Assembly (NCBI GenBank): GCA_025463005.1 | Contig: JAOAPR010000065.1 | Coordinates: forward strand, 1-64,000 | Source of the DNA: Bryobacterales bacterium | Lineage (GTDB): Bacteria; Acidobacteriota; Terriglobia; Bryobacterales; Bryobacteraceae | DNA: 64,000 nucleotides | Direction of reading: 5' to 3' | Part shown: piece by piece, positions 9,148 to 19,983 of the stretch | Layout: each line of letters opens with the position of its first letter | Position numbering within the stretch: the stretch's first letter is position 1 | Made by a program: the position numbers and the translations under genes | The notes under the pieces: model-generated | What the model was told of the DNA's origin: nothing | The model's database searches: none | The model's input: only the letters and a program-made list of their open reading frames with translations

Positions 9148-11370
9148 TCACGCTACGGGGACTGGGCTCAACCGATTCTCCAGCGCGTTTTCCCAAACTT
9201 CGCGCAAGCGTTCGACGCGGCAATCAATCCAGGTTTCAGGCGGCGTCCCAGGCTCCGTAACAGGCGCGTTACTGATTTGTAATCTCTCTTTCATTGTAAC
9301 GCCCAGACGAACGCACTCGACCTTGTTTTCACGTGCAATCTTTTCCACCGCCTCAGGCTCACTTGTGGAAATCAGGATTCGGGATGGCCCTTCGTGGAAC
9401 AGCGCGAATTCCGGGCGCAAGCCGGTATCGAGAGCGATGGAGGCGCCCATGCCTTCCGCGCAAGACTCGGCTAGCGCCACCGCCAGACCGCCATCGCCGA
9501 CATCGTGCGAGGATTCCGCCAGCCCCTGGGCGATTACCTCGCGAACAGCAGTGTGGACACGTTTTTCGTAGTCCATATCGAGGGCCGGCGGCAATCCCCA
9601 CATCTCATTTAGCACCACCTTTGCGTATTGGGTGCCGCCGAAACGCGTAGCGTCCACGGAGCCTAACCCGCCCAGCAGCATCACGGTACGGCCCTCGTCT
9701 TTGAAAGGAATGGTGACCGGCGGCGCGGTTTTCAGAAGGCCCACGATGCCCATCACGGGCGTCGGCCAAATCGCTTCGCCGAGCGTTTCGTTATACAGGC
9801 TCACGTTACCGCCGGTAATGGGCGTTTCGAAATGGCTGCAAGCTTCCGCGATTCCTTCGATCGCTTCCACCAGTTGCGCCATAATCTCCGGCCGCTCGGG
9901 ATTGCCGAAATTCAGATTGTTAGTCGCCGCTACCGGCAGCGCGCCGACAGCCGACAGGTTGCGGCAGCATTCGGCCACCAGCAAGCGCGCTCCTTCGCGC
10001 GGCGAAAGCGAGCAGTAACGGCCGTTCCCATCCACCGACATGGCCACGCTGGTTCCGGTTTCCTTAATGCGCACGATCGCTGCGTCGCCACCCGGACCCT
10101 GCAGCGTGTTGGTGCGCACGGACTGGTCATACTGTTGCCAGATCCAGCGCTTGGAACACAGGTCGCCCGAGGCCAGCAACGCCAGGAGATCGGCATTCAA
10201 ATCGCGGCTGCGCGGAAACTCCGGCGCTTCCATCGGCGCGTCGCGATACGGCGCCATGCCGTGCGGCCGGTCATACAGCGGGGCTTCGTCGGCGAGCTCG
10301 CGGTTGGGAATCTCCGCGACCACCACGCCATGGTTTTTCACGCGCAGCTTCCCGTCGCCGGTCACTTCCCCGATGGTTACCGCGTCCAAACCCCACTTGT
10401 GGAAGACTGCGAACACTTCTTCCTCACGACCTTTTTCGGCCACCAGCAGCATGCGTTCCTGGGATTCGGACAGCATGATCTCGTACGGCGTCATGCCGGA
10501 TTCCCGCTGCGGCACGCGCGCCAGGTCGATCTCGACTCCGGTTCCCGCGCGGCTCCCCATTTCGCAGGTCGAGCAGGTCAGGCCCGCCGCGCCCATATCC
10601 TGGATGCCGACCACCGCGCCCGTGTGCATCGCCTCCAGGCAGGCTTCCAGCAGGAGCTTTTCCATAAACGGATCGCCCACCTGCACGTTAGGGCGCTTCT
10701 GCTTCGATTCTTCGGTGAATTCGGCCGAGGCCATGGATGCGCCGTGAATCCCGTCGCGGCCGGTCTTGGCGCCCACGTAGATCACCGGGTTGCCGATTCC
10801 GGATGCACGGCCGAAGAAGATTTCGTCGTGGCGAAATACTCCCAGGGCGAACACGTTCACGAGCGGATTGCCGTTGTAACATCGCTCGAAGACAGTTTCG
10901 CCACCGATCGTCGGCACGCCGAAACAGTTGCCATAGTGCGCGATGCCTTCGACCACGCCTTCCAGGATCCGCCGGTTGCGATCACCTGACTTAGGATCGT
11001 CCAAAGGGCCGAACCTTATGGCGTCCAAAACGGCAATAGGCCGCGCGCCCATGGAGAAGATGTCGCGCAGGATGCCACCGACGCCCGTGGCCGCGCCCTG
11101 GAACGGCTCGATGAAGCTGGGGTGATTGTGCGATTCGATCTTGAACGCGATCGCATACCCTTGTCCGATATCGATGATCCCGGCGTTTTCTCCGGGGCCC
11201 ACCAGAACGCGATTGCTTCGCGTGGGCAGTTTCTTCAAGTGCAGGCGCGAGCTTTTATAGGAGCAGTGTTCGCTCCACATCACCGTGAAGATGCCGGTCT
11301 CGGTTTGATTCGGCTCGCGTCCGAGAATCGCCTGGACTTTCGCGAGTTCGGAGGGAGCTAGGTCGCTCAT
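9148..11370 (-). CDS. purL: Phosphoribosylformylglycinamidine synthase II
   Basis: ORF to 11499; true ATG at 11370 overlaps the purQ stop (ATGA). [80 protein letters not shown]. Confidence 0.96.
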   Translation of the reverse strand: MSDLAPSELAKVQAILGREPNQTETGIFTVMWSEHCSYKSSRLHLKKLPTRSNRVLVGPGENAGIIDIGQGYAIAFKIESHNHPSFIEPFQGAATGVGGILRDIFSMGARPIAVLDAIRFGPLDDPKSGDRNRRILEGVVEGIAHYGNCFGVPTIGGETVFERCYNGNPLVNVFALGVFRHDEIFFGRASGIGNPVIYVGAKTGRDGIHGASMASAEFTEESKQKRPNVQVGDPFMEKLLLEACLEAMHTGAVVGIQDMGAAGLTCSTCEMGSRAGTGVEIDLARVPQRESGMTPYEIMLSESQERMLLVAEKGREEEVFAVFHKWGLDAVTIGEVTGDGKLRVKNHGVVVAEIPNRELADEAPLYDRPHGMAPYRDAPMEAPEFPRSRDLNADLLALLASGDLCSKRWIWQQYDQSVRTNTLQGPGGDAAIVRIKETGTSVAMSVDGNGRYCSLSPREGARLLVAECCRNLSAVGALPVAATNNLNFGNPERPEIMAQLVEAIEGIAEACSHFETPITGGNVSLYNETLGEAIWPTPVMGIVGLLKTAPPVTIPFKDEGRTVMLLGGLGSVDATRFGGTQYAKVVLNEMWGLPPALDMDYEKRVHTAVREVIAQGLAESSHDVGDGGLAVALAESCAEGMGASIALDTGLRPEFALFHEGPSRILISTSEPEAVEKIARENKVECVRLGVTMKERLQISNAPVTEPGTPPETWIDCRVERLREVWENALENRLSPVPVA

Positions 11371-12041
11371 GCGTGTGCTGCTACCATCGACCGGACCATG
11401 GATTCCAGAATGATCCGCCCATCGGTTGAACCGAGCAGCGGATCGGAAGCCCGCTCCGGATGCGGCATCATCCCCATCACGTTGCGGCCCTCGCTGCAAA
11501 TGCCGGCGATGTCGCGTAGCGAGCCGTTGGGGTTATCGAGATAGCGGGCAACCACGCGATCCTCCGCCTTGAGCGCATCGAGGGTGCGCGGGTCGGCGAA
11601 GTAGCATCCCTCGCCGTGGGCGACCGGCACCTTAATCAGTTGTCCCGGATTGGCCGCGCAGGTGAACGGTGTATTGGTGGTTTCCAGGCGAATGGTGACG
11701 GGACGACACACGAACCGTAGATTGCGGTTGCGCAGCAGCGCCCCGGGGAGCAGGCCGCTCTCCACCAGGATCTGAAATCCATTACAGATGCCGAGAACCA
11801 GCCCGCCATCCTGGGCGAATTTCTTCACCGCACCCATGACGGGCGAAAACTTCGCAATGGCGCCGCAGCGCAGGTAATCTCCGTAGGAGAATCCGCCCGG
11901 CAGAATCACCGCATCGGCGTTGCCGAGCGAAGTGGAATCGTGCCAGATGAATTCGGCCCGATGGCCGAGATTGCCTGAAACCGCGTACCACGCGTCGTGA
12001 TCGCAATTGCTTCCCGGAAACACGACGACGCCGAATCGCAT
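11367..12041 (-). CDS. purQ: Phosphoribosylformylglycinamidine synthase I
   Basis: 224 aa; [76 protein letters not shown]. Confidence 0.96.
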   Translation of the reverse strand: MRFGVVVFPGSNCDHDAWYAVSGNLGHRAEFIWHDSTSLGNADAVILPGGFSYGDYLRCGAIAKFSPVMGAVKKFAQDGGLVLGICNGFQILVESGLLPGALLRNRNLRFVCRPVTIRLETTNTPFTCAANPGQLIKVPVAHGEGCYFADPRTLDALKAEDRVVARYLDNPNGSLRDIAGICSEGRNVMGMMPHPERASDPLLGSTDGRIILESMVRSMVAAHA

Positions 12042-12112
12042 AGGGGAAACTTCAGTTTAACATGATCGACACGCTGTCCGGGCTGTGGTAAGTTCAAGAA
12101 GTCTCACCGCGC

Positions 12113-12189
12113 GCGCCCGTAGCTCAGTTGGATAGAGCGTCTGGCTACGAACCAGAAGGTCGCATGTTCGAGTCATGCCGGGCGCACCA
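12113..12189 (+). tRNA. tRNA-Arg (anticodon ACG), CCA encoded
   Basis: GCGCCCG acceptor pairs with CGGGCGC, then A-CCA; D arm GCTCAGTTGGATAGAGC; anticodon arm TCTGG-CTACGAA-CCAGA (ACG); T arm GCATG-TTCGAGT-CATGC. Confidence 0.95.
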
Positions 12190-12565
12190 CAAAAGAAACG
12201 ATTTATAGATCAGGCGACCCTCTCGAGCATAGGTCTGCATCGTGAAGGATACCCGAGAGTGGCCGAGTAATTCAGTGATATAGCGCGGACTCACGCCCTG
12301 CGCCAGCAATAATGTCGCGGCGCTGAGGCGCGGGTCATGGAACCGGATCGGCGGGAACGCCAGTTGCGGCAGCTTCTCGCCTTCCTGGTCGCGTAATGGC
12401 TAGTAAGTCCTGTTTCTTGCCATCGCGACCCTGCCCATCGTCGACTGAGATCTTGATTGCCTCGTGCCGCGCCAGGGATGTCACGCAAACTGTTGGAAGC
12501 TGAATCGTTCTGCGGCTGGTGGCAGACTCCGGTTCGACTCGGACTAGTTTCTTGTCGACGCGTTA
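12190..12565 (-). pseudogene. Decayed tyrosine recombinase (site-specific integrase), C-terminal half
   Basis: Minus-strand hand translation: DKKLVRVEPESATSRRTIQLPTVCVTSLARHEAI... then, in another frame, LRDQEGEKLPQLAFPPIRFHDPRLSAATLLLAQGVSPRYITELLGHSRVSFTMQTYARE. Catalytic-type HxxR, LLGHS and Tyr are recognisable; a frame change/stop near 12400 breaks it. Confidence 0.82.
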
Positions 12566-12772
12566 CAACGCTCCTCGCACGCTGCTTTAGAAGCATAGCG
12601 CTTTGACGGTTGTGTTAACAGAACATGCATCGGTTCGTGTCCTAGCTGAGGAGCCAAAAACAACTCTCTGGTCCCGCGGAAGCCTGCACCAAGTCAGGCC
12701 AGATCGTGACTCTTTGGAACACTCTGTAAATTCTGTACGCGCTATTCAACGATAGGGGCCCTGCCTGGGGCC

Positions 12773-12801
12773 TTGACACGTAACTCAGAAGGGCATATGC
12801 T
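12773..12801 (+). promoter_or_regulatory. Candidate sigma-70 promoter for the TonB receptor gene
   Basis: TTGACA (12773-12778), 17-nt spacer, TATGCT (12796-12801), about 110 nt upstream of the GTG start. Confidence 0.5.
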
Positions 12802-12911
12802 TCTCCCCAATTGGACGCCTTCCGGGGGAACGGAATGGTGTCTTTCTCCGGTGATGCTTGGGTGACAGATCTTAATTCAATCTTGATTTAAATCTCGGCA
12901 GGGAGGCTTAC

Positions 12912-15900
12912 GTGCGCTTTCTTTCGGTTACATTTTGTTTGCTTGCTACCACGTTCGCTGCGTTCGCTCAGAGCGACCGCGGCACGATTACGGGGACAAT
13001 TTCGGATCCTGCTGGCGCGGTGATTGCCAGCGCGGCGATTGAAGCCAGAAACGTCGCTACGGGCAGCGTTTCCTCAGTCGCGAGTTCCGCGACCGGCAAC
13101 TACACCATTTCACAATTGCCGGCTGGTGCCTATCAGTTGACTATCACGGTGCCGGGCTTCAAGAAGTTCGTGCGGACTGGTTTGGTGGTGGAGGTGGCCG
13201 CCACTCTTCGCATCGACGCGATGCTTGAGGTCGGATCGGCCGCTGAAAGCGTGACCGTCACAGAATCAACGCCTCTGCTCAAGACCGAAGGCGGCGATGT
13301 GAGCCACAACGTCTCGACTGAAGCCATGGATAACCTTCCTATTCTCACGCTCCAAGTGGCTGCTGGCATCGGAACCGCGAACAGCTTGGGCAATATCCGG
13401 AACCCGCTGGCTGCGGTCGGACTGCTGCCAGGCTCGCGGATGACCACGGATTCAGTCATGCGCATTAATGGGATGCCTTCCAACTCACAATCCATCAACA
13501 TCGAAGGCCAGGACGCTACGAACGGTTTCTTTAAGCAGCAAAACCAGATCAGCCAAGCCGGCATGGACGCGATCCAGGAGGTAGCCATCCAAACCAGCAA
13601 TTTCGCCGCCGAGTATGGGCAGGCGGGTGGAGGGTACTTCAACTACACCATGAAATCCGGCACCAACCAGCTTCACGCAAGCGCGTACGACTATTTCGTG
13701 AACGAAGCCCTAAACGCCGGAGCGCCATTTACCGACGCCGGCACCGGCCTCGGCACGAACAACCAAGGCAAGGTCGGGCAGCACGTCCGGAACCCATTGC
13801 GGCAGAATGATTATGGCTTCACGGTGGGTGGCCCGATCCGGATTCCCAAGGTCTACGACGGTCACGACAAGAGTTTCTTTTTCTTTAACTTTGAGCAGTT
13901 CCGCCAATCCGCGAACATCAGCAACACGATTGGCATCGTGCCCACCGCAGCGCAACGCACCGGGGATTTCGGCGCAGCCCTCGACCTCAACCGGTGCGGC
14001 GGGCCCGATCCAGCCGGCCAACTGGTTTGCTTCAATGAAGTATTCGACCCTTCCACGCAACGAGTCGTAGCCGGCAGCCCCGTGCGCGACCCGTTCGTGG
14101 GCAACAAGATTCCGCTGACCTCGATGGATCCTACGGCGGCGATTATTCAGGCCATGATTCCGCAGCCCAACGCTGTGGGGAGTGTATTCAACTACACCGC
14201 GCCTGCCTACTCGAATTACCGGCATACTACGATCCCGTCGGTGAAGATCGATCACAGCCTGAACGACAGAATGAAGCTGTCCGGATACTATTCGGCGACC
14301 AAAACCTTCTCGCCCCAGAACAACGGCTTCCCCCAACCGTTTACCGCGACTCAACCCCAGAATGCTTTATCGCACACCGTGCGCCTTAACTGGGACTATA
14401 CCGCTACGCCGACATTGCTGATCCATTTGGGGGCGGGAATTCTTCGCACGTCCAATCCTCAGGACGCGCCCCAGTTCGATCAGGCAACCAATAAGTTGTT
14501 TCCGCAGGGCCTTCCCTTTGCTGCGCCTTACTTCCCTTACTTAGCGGGCATGTCGAGCACGCTGGGAGGCGGCTGGAACGGGGGCGGCGGATACCCTGTG
14601 ACGAATACCAGTGTAGCGTTCACTCTCACGCCGGAAGCGCACGATACCAAGCCCACCTTTAACGCCAACGCAACCTGGGTCAAGGCAAACCATACTTTCA
14701 AGCTGGGCGCATCGGCGGTGTACGAAGGAATACAAAGCGTGAACGCCAGCCGCGCTAATGGACAATTCGGGTTCGCGCAACAACAGACCAGCGATCCCTG
14801 GCAATTCGGCCAGCCTTTTTCGAATTCGGCCAGCAGCGGATTTGGATACGCCAGCTTCTTCCTCGGCGACGCCACGAACGTCGCGCTGGCGCAGGTGGCG
14901 CGTCCGCGCCTGGGAACGCACGCCTATGGACTGTATATCCAGGACAACTGGAAGATCACTCGCAAACTGACCTTCGATTACGGACTGCGCTGGGATTACG
15001 CGATCCTCTGGAAGGAACAATATGGCCGCATGCAGAGCGCAGCATTCGACCAACCTAATGTGTTGATCGGTGGACGGAAGGGCACGGTGCAATATGAGGC
15101 CACGTGCAATTGCAACTTCTCTTCTGCCTATCCGTATGCCATCGGACCGCACTTGGGAGTCGCCTATCAAGTCACGCCCAAGACTGTGTTCCGCGGGGGC
15201 GCCGCCATCTCCTACGGATCCATTTCCGATCAGGCCGGGCTCAACAGTAGTGCCGGGGACTTCTACAATGTGAACTCGCCCGCCTATGGAGCTCCCGGGG
15301 GTCTCATGAAAGACGGGAACCCCTACGCGCCGGGCAACCGGTTTGGGAATACGCCCGTCGCTTGGCCTGATTTTCGTCCCTTGTTTCCGTTTCCGGCCGC
15401 ACCCGGGGTGATCCCTCCGTCGTCGCCATTCGTCTCCATCGCGCCCAACGCGGGACGGCTGCCGCGAATCTTCCAATGGAGCGTGGGCTTCCAGCGTGAA
15501 ATCATGCGTGACCTGGCCGTGGATGTGTCTTATGTGGGGAATCGCAGTGCCTGGTTTGTAGCGCCGCTGCTCGCGCCACTGAACTACAACGCGCTTACGC
15601 CCGAGGGTTTGAAGTCGCGGTACGGGATCGATGTGACCAATCGGACCGACGCGGCTCTGCTCAACACGCCCATCAATTCGCCCTCGGTCACCGCCCGCTT
15701 CCCCTGGCTGGCGAATCCCAACAGCGTCTACCCGGGATTCCCCGCAACTCAGCCCTTGAAGCAGGCGCTGCGAGACTACCCGCAATGGAACGGCATTCCA
15801 CCTTTCCTGGGGCCTCCCAACGGAAACACTTGGTACGACTCACTTCAGATCAAAGCGACCAAGCGCCTTTCGCACGGCCTGAATGTGCAGTTGGCCTATG

Positions 15901-16712
15901 CCTGGCAGAAGGAGCTGACCAATGGCACCAACTCCAACACATCCTACGTCACGCCGTCGGCGCCGCTGATCAATGACGTATATAACAAAGCGCTGGACAA
16001 GCAGATCTCCGGTTTCAGCCAGCCACAGACTCTGACCATTTCGTTCAACTACACGACACCTAAATTACGGTCCGATCGAAGCGCGTTCAAGGCGCTGTCT
16101 TGGACGGCGCGCGACTGGACGGTCGGCGGAGTCATGAGCTATCGAAGTGGCCAGATTCTGGGAACACCGTCCTCAGCCAACAACCTTCTCGATAATCTGG
16201 CGCGCGGACCGTCCAACAACCCAGCTATCTGGGGCGGGGGCTACACGTTCATGAACCGGGTGCCTGGCCAGCCTCTCTTCCTGGTGGATCCCAACTCCAA
16301 GTTCGATCCGACCAAGCAGCTGGTGCTCAATCCGGCGGCATGGACGGAACCGCCGTACGGCACCTTTGGGGCTTCGGCGCCTTACTTTAATGACTACCGC
16401 TGGCAGCGGCAGCCCTCCGAGAGCATCGCCTTTGGACGAATGTTCCCGATTGGGGCAGAGGGAAAGTACCGCTTCCAGATCCGGGTAGAATTCCAGAACG
16501 TCTTGAATCGCCTGTACTACACGTTGCCCACTGGCTCAGGTGGTACGTTCACCACCGTGCCCACCGGACGCGCGAACAGCTTGAGCGGCAGCAGCGGCCT
16601 TCTGTCTTCCGGCTTCGGATATGTGAACTGGGTGAACGGGGGCGGGTACAACAGCCTCGGCACGGGGCCTGCACCGCGAGCCGGCCAGCTCGTGGCGCGA
16701 TTCCAGTTCTAA
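12912..16712 (+). CDS. TonB-dependent receptor with N-terminal carboxypeptidase-regulatory-like domain (Oar-like)
   Basis: 1266 aa, GTG start after GGGAGG; GTITGTISDPAGAVIASAAIEARNVATG; QDATNGFFKQQNQISQAGMDAIQEVAIQTSNFAAEYGQAGGGYFNYTMKSGTNQ plug; FEQFRQ; C-terminal ARFQF. Confidence 0.93.
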   Translation: MRFLSVTFCLLATTFAAFAQSDRGTITGTISDPAGAVIASAAIEARNVATGSVSSVASSATGNYTISQLPAGAYQLTITVPGFKKFVRTGLVVEVAATLRIDAMLEVGSAAESVTVTESTPLLKTEGGDVSHNVSTEAMDNLPILTLQVAAGIGTANSLGNIRNPLAAVGLLPGSRMTTDSVMRINGMPSNSQSINIEGQDATNGFFKQQNQISQAGMDAIQEVAIQTSNFAAEYGQAGGGYFNYTMKSGTNQLHASAYDYFVNEALNAGAPFTDAGTGLGTNNQGKVGQHVRNPLRQNDYGFTVGGPIRIPKVYDGHDKSFFFFNFEQFRQSANISNTIGIVPTAAQRTGDFGAALDLNRCGGPDPAGQLVCFNEVFDPSTQRVVAGSPVRDPFVGNKIPLTSMDPTAAIIQAMIPQPNAVGSVFNYTAPAYSNYRHTTIPSVKIDHSLNDRMKLSGYYSATKTFSPQNNGFPQPFTATQPQNALSHTVRLNWDYTATPTLLIHLGAGILRTSNPQDAPQFDQATNKLFPQGLPFAAPYFPYLAGMSSTLGGGWNGGGGYPVTNTSVAFTLTPEAHDTKPTFNANATWVKANHTFKLGASAVYEGIQSVNASRANGQFGFAQQQTSDPWQFGQPFSNSASSGFGYASFFLGDATNVALAQVARPRLGTHAYGLYIQDNWKITRKLTFDYGLRWDYAILWKEQYGRMQSAAFDQPNVLIGGRKGTVQYEATCNCNFSSAYPYAIGPHLGVAYQVTPKTVFRGGAAISYGSISDQAGLNSSAGDFYNVNSPAYGAPGGLMKDGNPYAPGNRFGNTPVAWPDFRPLFPFPAAPGVIPPSSPFVSIAPNAGRLPRIFQWSVGFQREIMRDLAVDVSYVGNRSAWFVAPLLAPLNYNALTPEGLKSRYGIDVTNRTDAALLNTPINSPSVTARFPWLANPNSVYPGFPATQPLKQALRDYPQWNGIPPFLGPPNGNTWYDSLQIKATKRLSHGLNVQLAYAWQKELTNGTNSNTSYVTPSAPLINDVYNKALDKQISGFSQPQTLTISFNYTTPKLRSDRSAFKALSWTARDWTVGGVMSYRSGQILGTPSSANNLLDNLARGPSNNPAIWGGGYTFMNRVPGQPLFLVDPNSKFDPTKQLVLNPAAWTEPPYGTFGASAPYFNDYRWQRQPSESIAFGRMFPIGAEGKYRFQIRVEFQNVLNRLYYTLPTGSGGTFTTVPTGRANSLSGSSGLLSSGFGYVNWVNGGGYNSLGTGPAPRAGQLVARFQF

Positions 16713-16736
16713 TTTCGCGGTTATACTGACGAGGGC

Positions 16737-19274
16737 ATGCCTAGACGATCAGCTGCCCTCCGCCAATCAAAGGCGGCGGAAGTAACTCGGGTCGAGGCAA
16801 ATCCCGCAGAGGTTCAAACGGGGACGCCGTACCTGGTCCCCTGCCTGTTGCTGTTTGCGGGCAGTGGATGCGCAGCGCTCATCTACGAGATCGTATGGTT
16901 TCAGTTGCTGGAGCTGGTGATCGGCTCGTCAGGCATCTCGCTGGGATTGCTGCTCGCAGCCTACATGGGTGGTCTGTGCTTGGGAAGTGCGCTGCTTGCC
17001 CGGCTGGTCTCGCGCGTCTACCACCCGCTACGGGTGTACGCGTTTCTGGAACTCGGGATCGCGCTATTCGGCATTGCCGCGCTGTTCCTCACTCCTGTGG
17101 TCGGGCGCGCTTACATTTCAGGACCGGTTTCGGGAACGGCCGGATTGGTCCTGCGAGGCGTCGTGGCGGCCGTTTGCCTGCTCCCGCCCACGTTCCTGAT
17201 GGGCGCCTCGCTCCCGGCCATGTCCCGCTGGGTCGAAACTACGCCGAAGGGAATCTCCTGGCTAGGGTACCTTTATAGCGCCAATGTGGCGGGCGCAGTG
17301 ACCGGCTGCCTGCTGGCTGGTTTTTACTTACTCCGCTTCTACGATTTGGGCGTCGCGACATACGTCGCCGCCGCAATCAATGTGACAGTTGCAGGGCTGG
17401 CGTGGGCGCTAGCGACCCGCGCTTCGCAACAACCAGCGGGCGGCACGGAGGTTTCCGGCGGCATTTTCAATGGCGTCCAGCACGCACCGGGAGCTCCGCT
17501 GGTCTTTGTTGCGGTCGGGCTTTCGGGCCTGACAGCTCTGGGCGCCGAAGTCGTCTGGACGCGGCTGCTTTCTTTGCTGCTGGGCGGGACGGTCTACACG
17601 TTCTCAATCATTCTCGCGGTATTCCTGCTGGGCTTATGGGCCGGCAGCAGCGCGGGGTCGTTTATGGCGCGACGGCTGGCAGAACCGCGATTGGCGCTGG
17701 CCGCCTGCCAGATTCTGCTGGCCGCCGCTATTGCGTGGACTGCCTTTACGCTGGCCTCCGTTCTGCCCTATTGGCCGGTGGACCCGTTGCTTTCGCTCAG
17801 CCCCTGGTTTAACTTCGATCTCGACCTGACACGCTGTCTCCGTGCGATTCTTCCAGCCACGCTGCTGTGGGGCGCCAGTTTCCCTTTGGCTCTAGCTAGC
17901 GCGGCCGCCGAAGGCGAAGATCCGGCTCGCCTCTCCGGCTCGATCTACGCGGTCAATACCGCCGGCTCCATTGCGGGTGCGCTGTTATTTAGCCTGGTTT
18001 TGATCCCCGGGTGGGGGACGCGAGTGTCGCAAGAGGTATTGATCTGGATGGCCGCGATAGGCGGGCTGATGGCTTTCGCCGCGGCGATCGGCGGACGCAA
18101 TCGCACACCGGTGTGGATGGTCGGAGGGGCCGCGGCGGCCATAATTCTGCTGACCTGGGGATTGACCACGACCGTTTCCGATTTGCCCTGGCAGGCGATG
18201 GCTTACGGCCGGCGCGTGGCGCCCATTCTTCGCGGCTTGAGTGTGGCCAGCGACAAGCTGGCACGGCCGCTGTTTGTGGGCGAGGGAATTAATTCCTCGG
18301 TCGTAATCACGCAGCGGGGAGAGCAGCGATTCTTCTACGTGAGTGGAAAGGCGGAGGCCTCGTCGGCACCCGTTGACATGCGCCTCCAGCGCATGATGGC
18401 GCATGTGCCGGCGCTGCTCCACCCGTCACTTCCCGACGGACCGCGTTCCGTGCTGGTGGTGGGGTTTGGCGCCGGTGTCACTGCCGGGTCCTTTGTCCCC
18501 TACCCGGAGGTAGGGAACATTGTGGTCTGCGAATTGGAATCCCTCATTCCGCCTGCTTCCGATGAGTTTTTTGGAAAGGAGAACAACAACGTTCTGCGGG
18601 ACCGCCGCACTCGTATCGTTTACGATGACGCCCGCCACTACATCGCGACGACTCCCGAAAAGTTCGACATCATCACTACCGACCCCATCCATCCGTGGGT
18701 GAAAGGAACGTCCACGTTGTACTCGAAGGAATACTATGAGCTGGCGAGGAGCCACCTGAATCCGGGCGGCATCGTGGCGCAGTGGCTGCCGATTTACGAG
18801 AGCGACGAGGAGACAGTGAAAACCGAGCTGGCCACCTTCTTCAGTGTTTTTCCGGATGCCACTGTGTGGAGCAATTATTTGCAAGACGAGGGATACGACC
18901 TGGTTTTGGTCGGGCGCAAGGATTCTTCCCTGGTGGATATAGACGCACTCCAGCAGCGTTTAGATCGACCCGCCTACCGTGGCGTGGCAGCCTCTCTCGC
19001 CGAGGTCGATTTTCATTCCGCCGTGGAATTGTTGGCTTCCTATACGGGGCGGGCATCGGACCTCGCGCCGATGCTGGCGGGCACTCCCATCAATAACGAT
19101 TTGAATCTCCGTCTGCAATACCTGGCGGGATTAGGGCTGAACTCCCTTCGATCGCCGGAAATTTACGGCAATCTTCTGACCTACCGCAAGTTTCCGGATG
19201 ATCTTTTGACCGGCAAGGGTGACCGTATCGACAGTTTGCGCAGCCGGTTGGGCCAAGAGCACCGGACGTTTTAG
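16737..19274 (+). CDS. Fused integral-membrane (MFS-like)/spermidine synthase-like protein
   Basis: 845 aa; multiple hydrophobic segments (GSGCAALIYEIVWFQLLELVIGSS, LGAEVVWTRLLSLLLGGTVYTFS) followed by a Rossmann methyltransferase-like part (VLVVGFGAGVTAGSF..DDARHYIATTPEKFDIITTDPIHPWVKGTSTLYSKEYYE). Confidence 0.85.
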   Translation: MPRRSAALRQSKAAEVTRVEANPAEVQTGTPYLVPCLLLFAGSGCAALIYEIVWFQLLELVIGSSGISLGLLLAAYMGGLCLGSALLARLVSRVYHPLRVYAFLELGIALFGIAALFLTPVVGRAYISGPVSGTAGLVLRGVVAAVCLLPPTFLMGASLPAMSRWVETTPKGISWLGYLYSANVAGAVTGCLLAGFYLLRFYDLGVATYVAAAINVTVAGLAWALATRASQQPAGGTEVSGGIFNGVQHAPGAPLVFVAVGLSGLTALGAEVVWTRLLSLLLGGTVYTFSIILAVFLLGLWAGSSAGSFMARRLAEPRLALAACQILLAAAIAWTAFTLASVLPYWPVDPLLSLSPWFNFDLDLTRCLRAILPATLLWGASFPLALASAAAEGEDPARLSGSIYAVNTAGSIAGALLFSLVLIPGWGTRVSQEVLIWMAAIGGLMAFAAAIGGRNRTPVWMVGGAAAAIILLTWGLTTTVSDLPWQAMAYGRRVAPILRGLSVASDKLARPLFVGEGINSSVVITQRGEQRFFYVSGKAEASSAPVDMRLQRMMAHVPALLHPSLPDGPRSVLVVGFGAGVTAGSFVPYPEVGNIVVCELESLIPPASDEFFGKENNNVLRDRRTRIVYDDARHYIATTPEKFDIITTDPIHPWVKGTSTLYSKEYYELARSHLNPGGIVAQWLPIYESDEETVKTELATFFSVFPDATVWSNYLQDEGYDLVLVGRKDSSLVDIDALQQRLDRPAYRGVAASLAEVDFHSAVELLASYTGRASDLAPMLAGTPINNDLNLRLQYLAGLGLNSLRSPEIYGNLLTYRKFPDDLLTGKGDRIDSLRSRLGQEHRTF

Positions 19275-19296
19275 GCGGGATGATCGGAGATGAACG

Positions 19297-19899
19297 ATGT
19301 TGATCAAGTACAGCGTGTCGCTCATGGTCTGCTGGCTGCCTCTCAGCGGGGCGGCCCAAGTCATCTGCGTACTTGGATCCGGCGCGTCTTCCTACAAGGC
19401 TTCCGCCGATCAACGTCCCTCGGCTGACGCCATGCAACTCGTCGCCCGCGCTAATGCGGCGGCAAAGACCATATGTGTGTCCAATTGTCCGGAAGTGGTG
19501 GTCTTCCGCAATACCACCGCGTCCAATCTAATGTTGATCGCGGACGCCGGGCGGGCCAAACTCGTTTACGCGCCGATGGTCTTCGCGGCCGTGCACGACC
19601 GCTACGGCGACGCTGGAATCGTGGCCCTTGTAGCCCACGCACTCGGTCACGCCTTGGACGATGGGATCGGGGCCGCGTGGATCGACAAAGCCTGGACTAC
19701 CGAATTGCGCGCGGATTCCTGGGCGGGCTGCACTCTGGCGAGGAGCAGCCTGAGCTCGGCCGAGGTGCAAGCAGCATTGGGGGCGTTGGCGGATTATCCA
19801 TCGCCCTCTCACCCGAAGTGGAACTTTCGGCTGCAGGCCATCGGCGCCGGATACACGCACTGTGGAGGAGCAGGCTCTAAACTCGGCGCACCGAAGTGA
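19297..19899 (+). CDS. Metallopeptidase-like exported protein with degenerate active-site motif (HALGH)
   Basis: 200 aa; ALVAHALGHALDDGIGAAWIDKAWTTELRADSWAGCTLARSSLS resembles HExxH...ExxAD/xAGC zinc peptidases, with Ala replacing the catalytic Glu. Confidence 0.5.
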   Translation: MLIKYSVSLMVCWLPLSGAAQVICVLGSGASSYKASADQRPSADAMQLVARANAAAKTICVSNCPEVVVFRNTTASNLMLIADAGRAKLVYAPMVFAAVHDRYGDAGIVALVAHALGHALDDGIGAAWIDKAWTTELRADSWAGCTLARSSLSSAEVQAALGALADYPSPSHPKWNFRLQAIGAGYTHCGGAGSKLGAPK

Positions 19900-19983
19900 C
19901 GGGGGTCCAGTTTGCGACTTAGCCCAAATCTCGGTCTGACGGTCATTACAAGACTCATGGGCACCCTGACTCGGGCAACTCGT

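Noticed and set aside
12190-12911. Possible att duplicate of the tRNA-Arg 3' end downstream of the integrase relic
   Set aside because: No convincing second copy of the tRNA 3' end was seen by eye in this interval.
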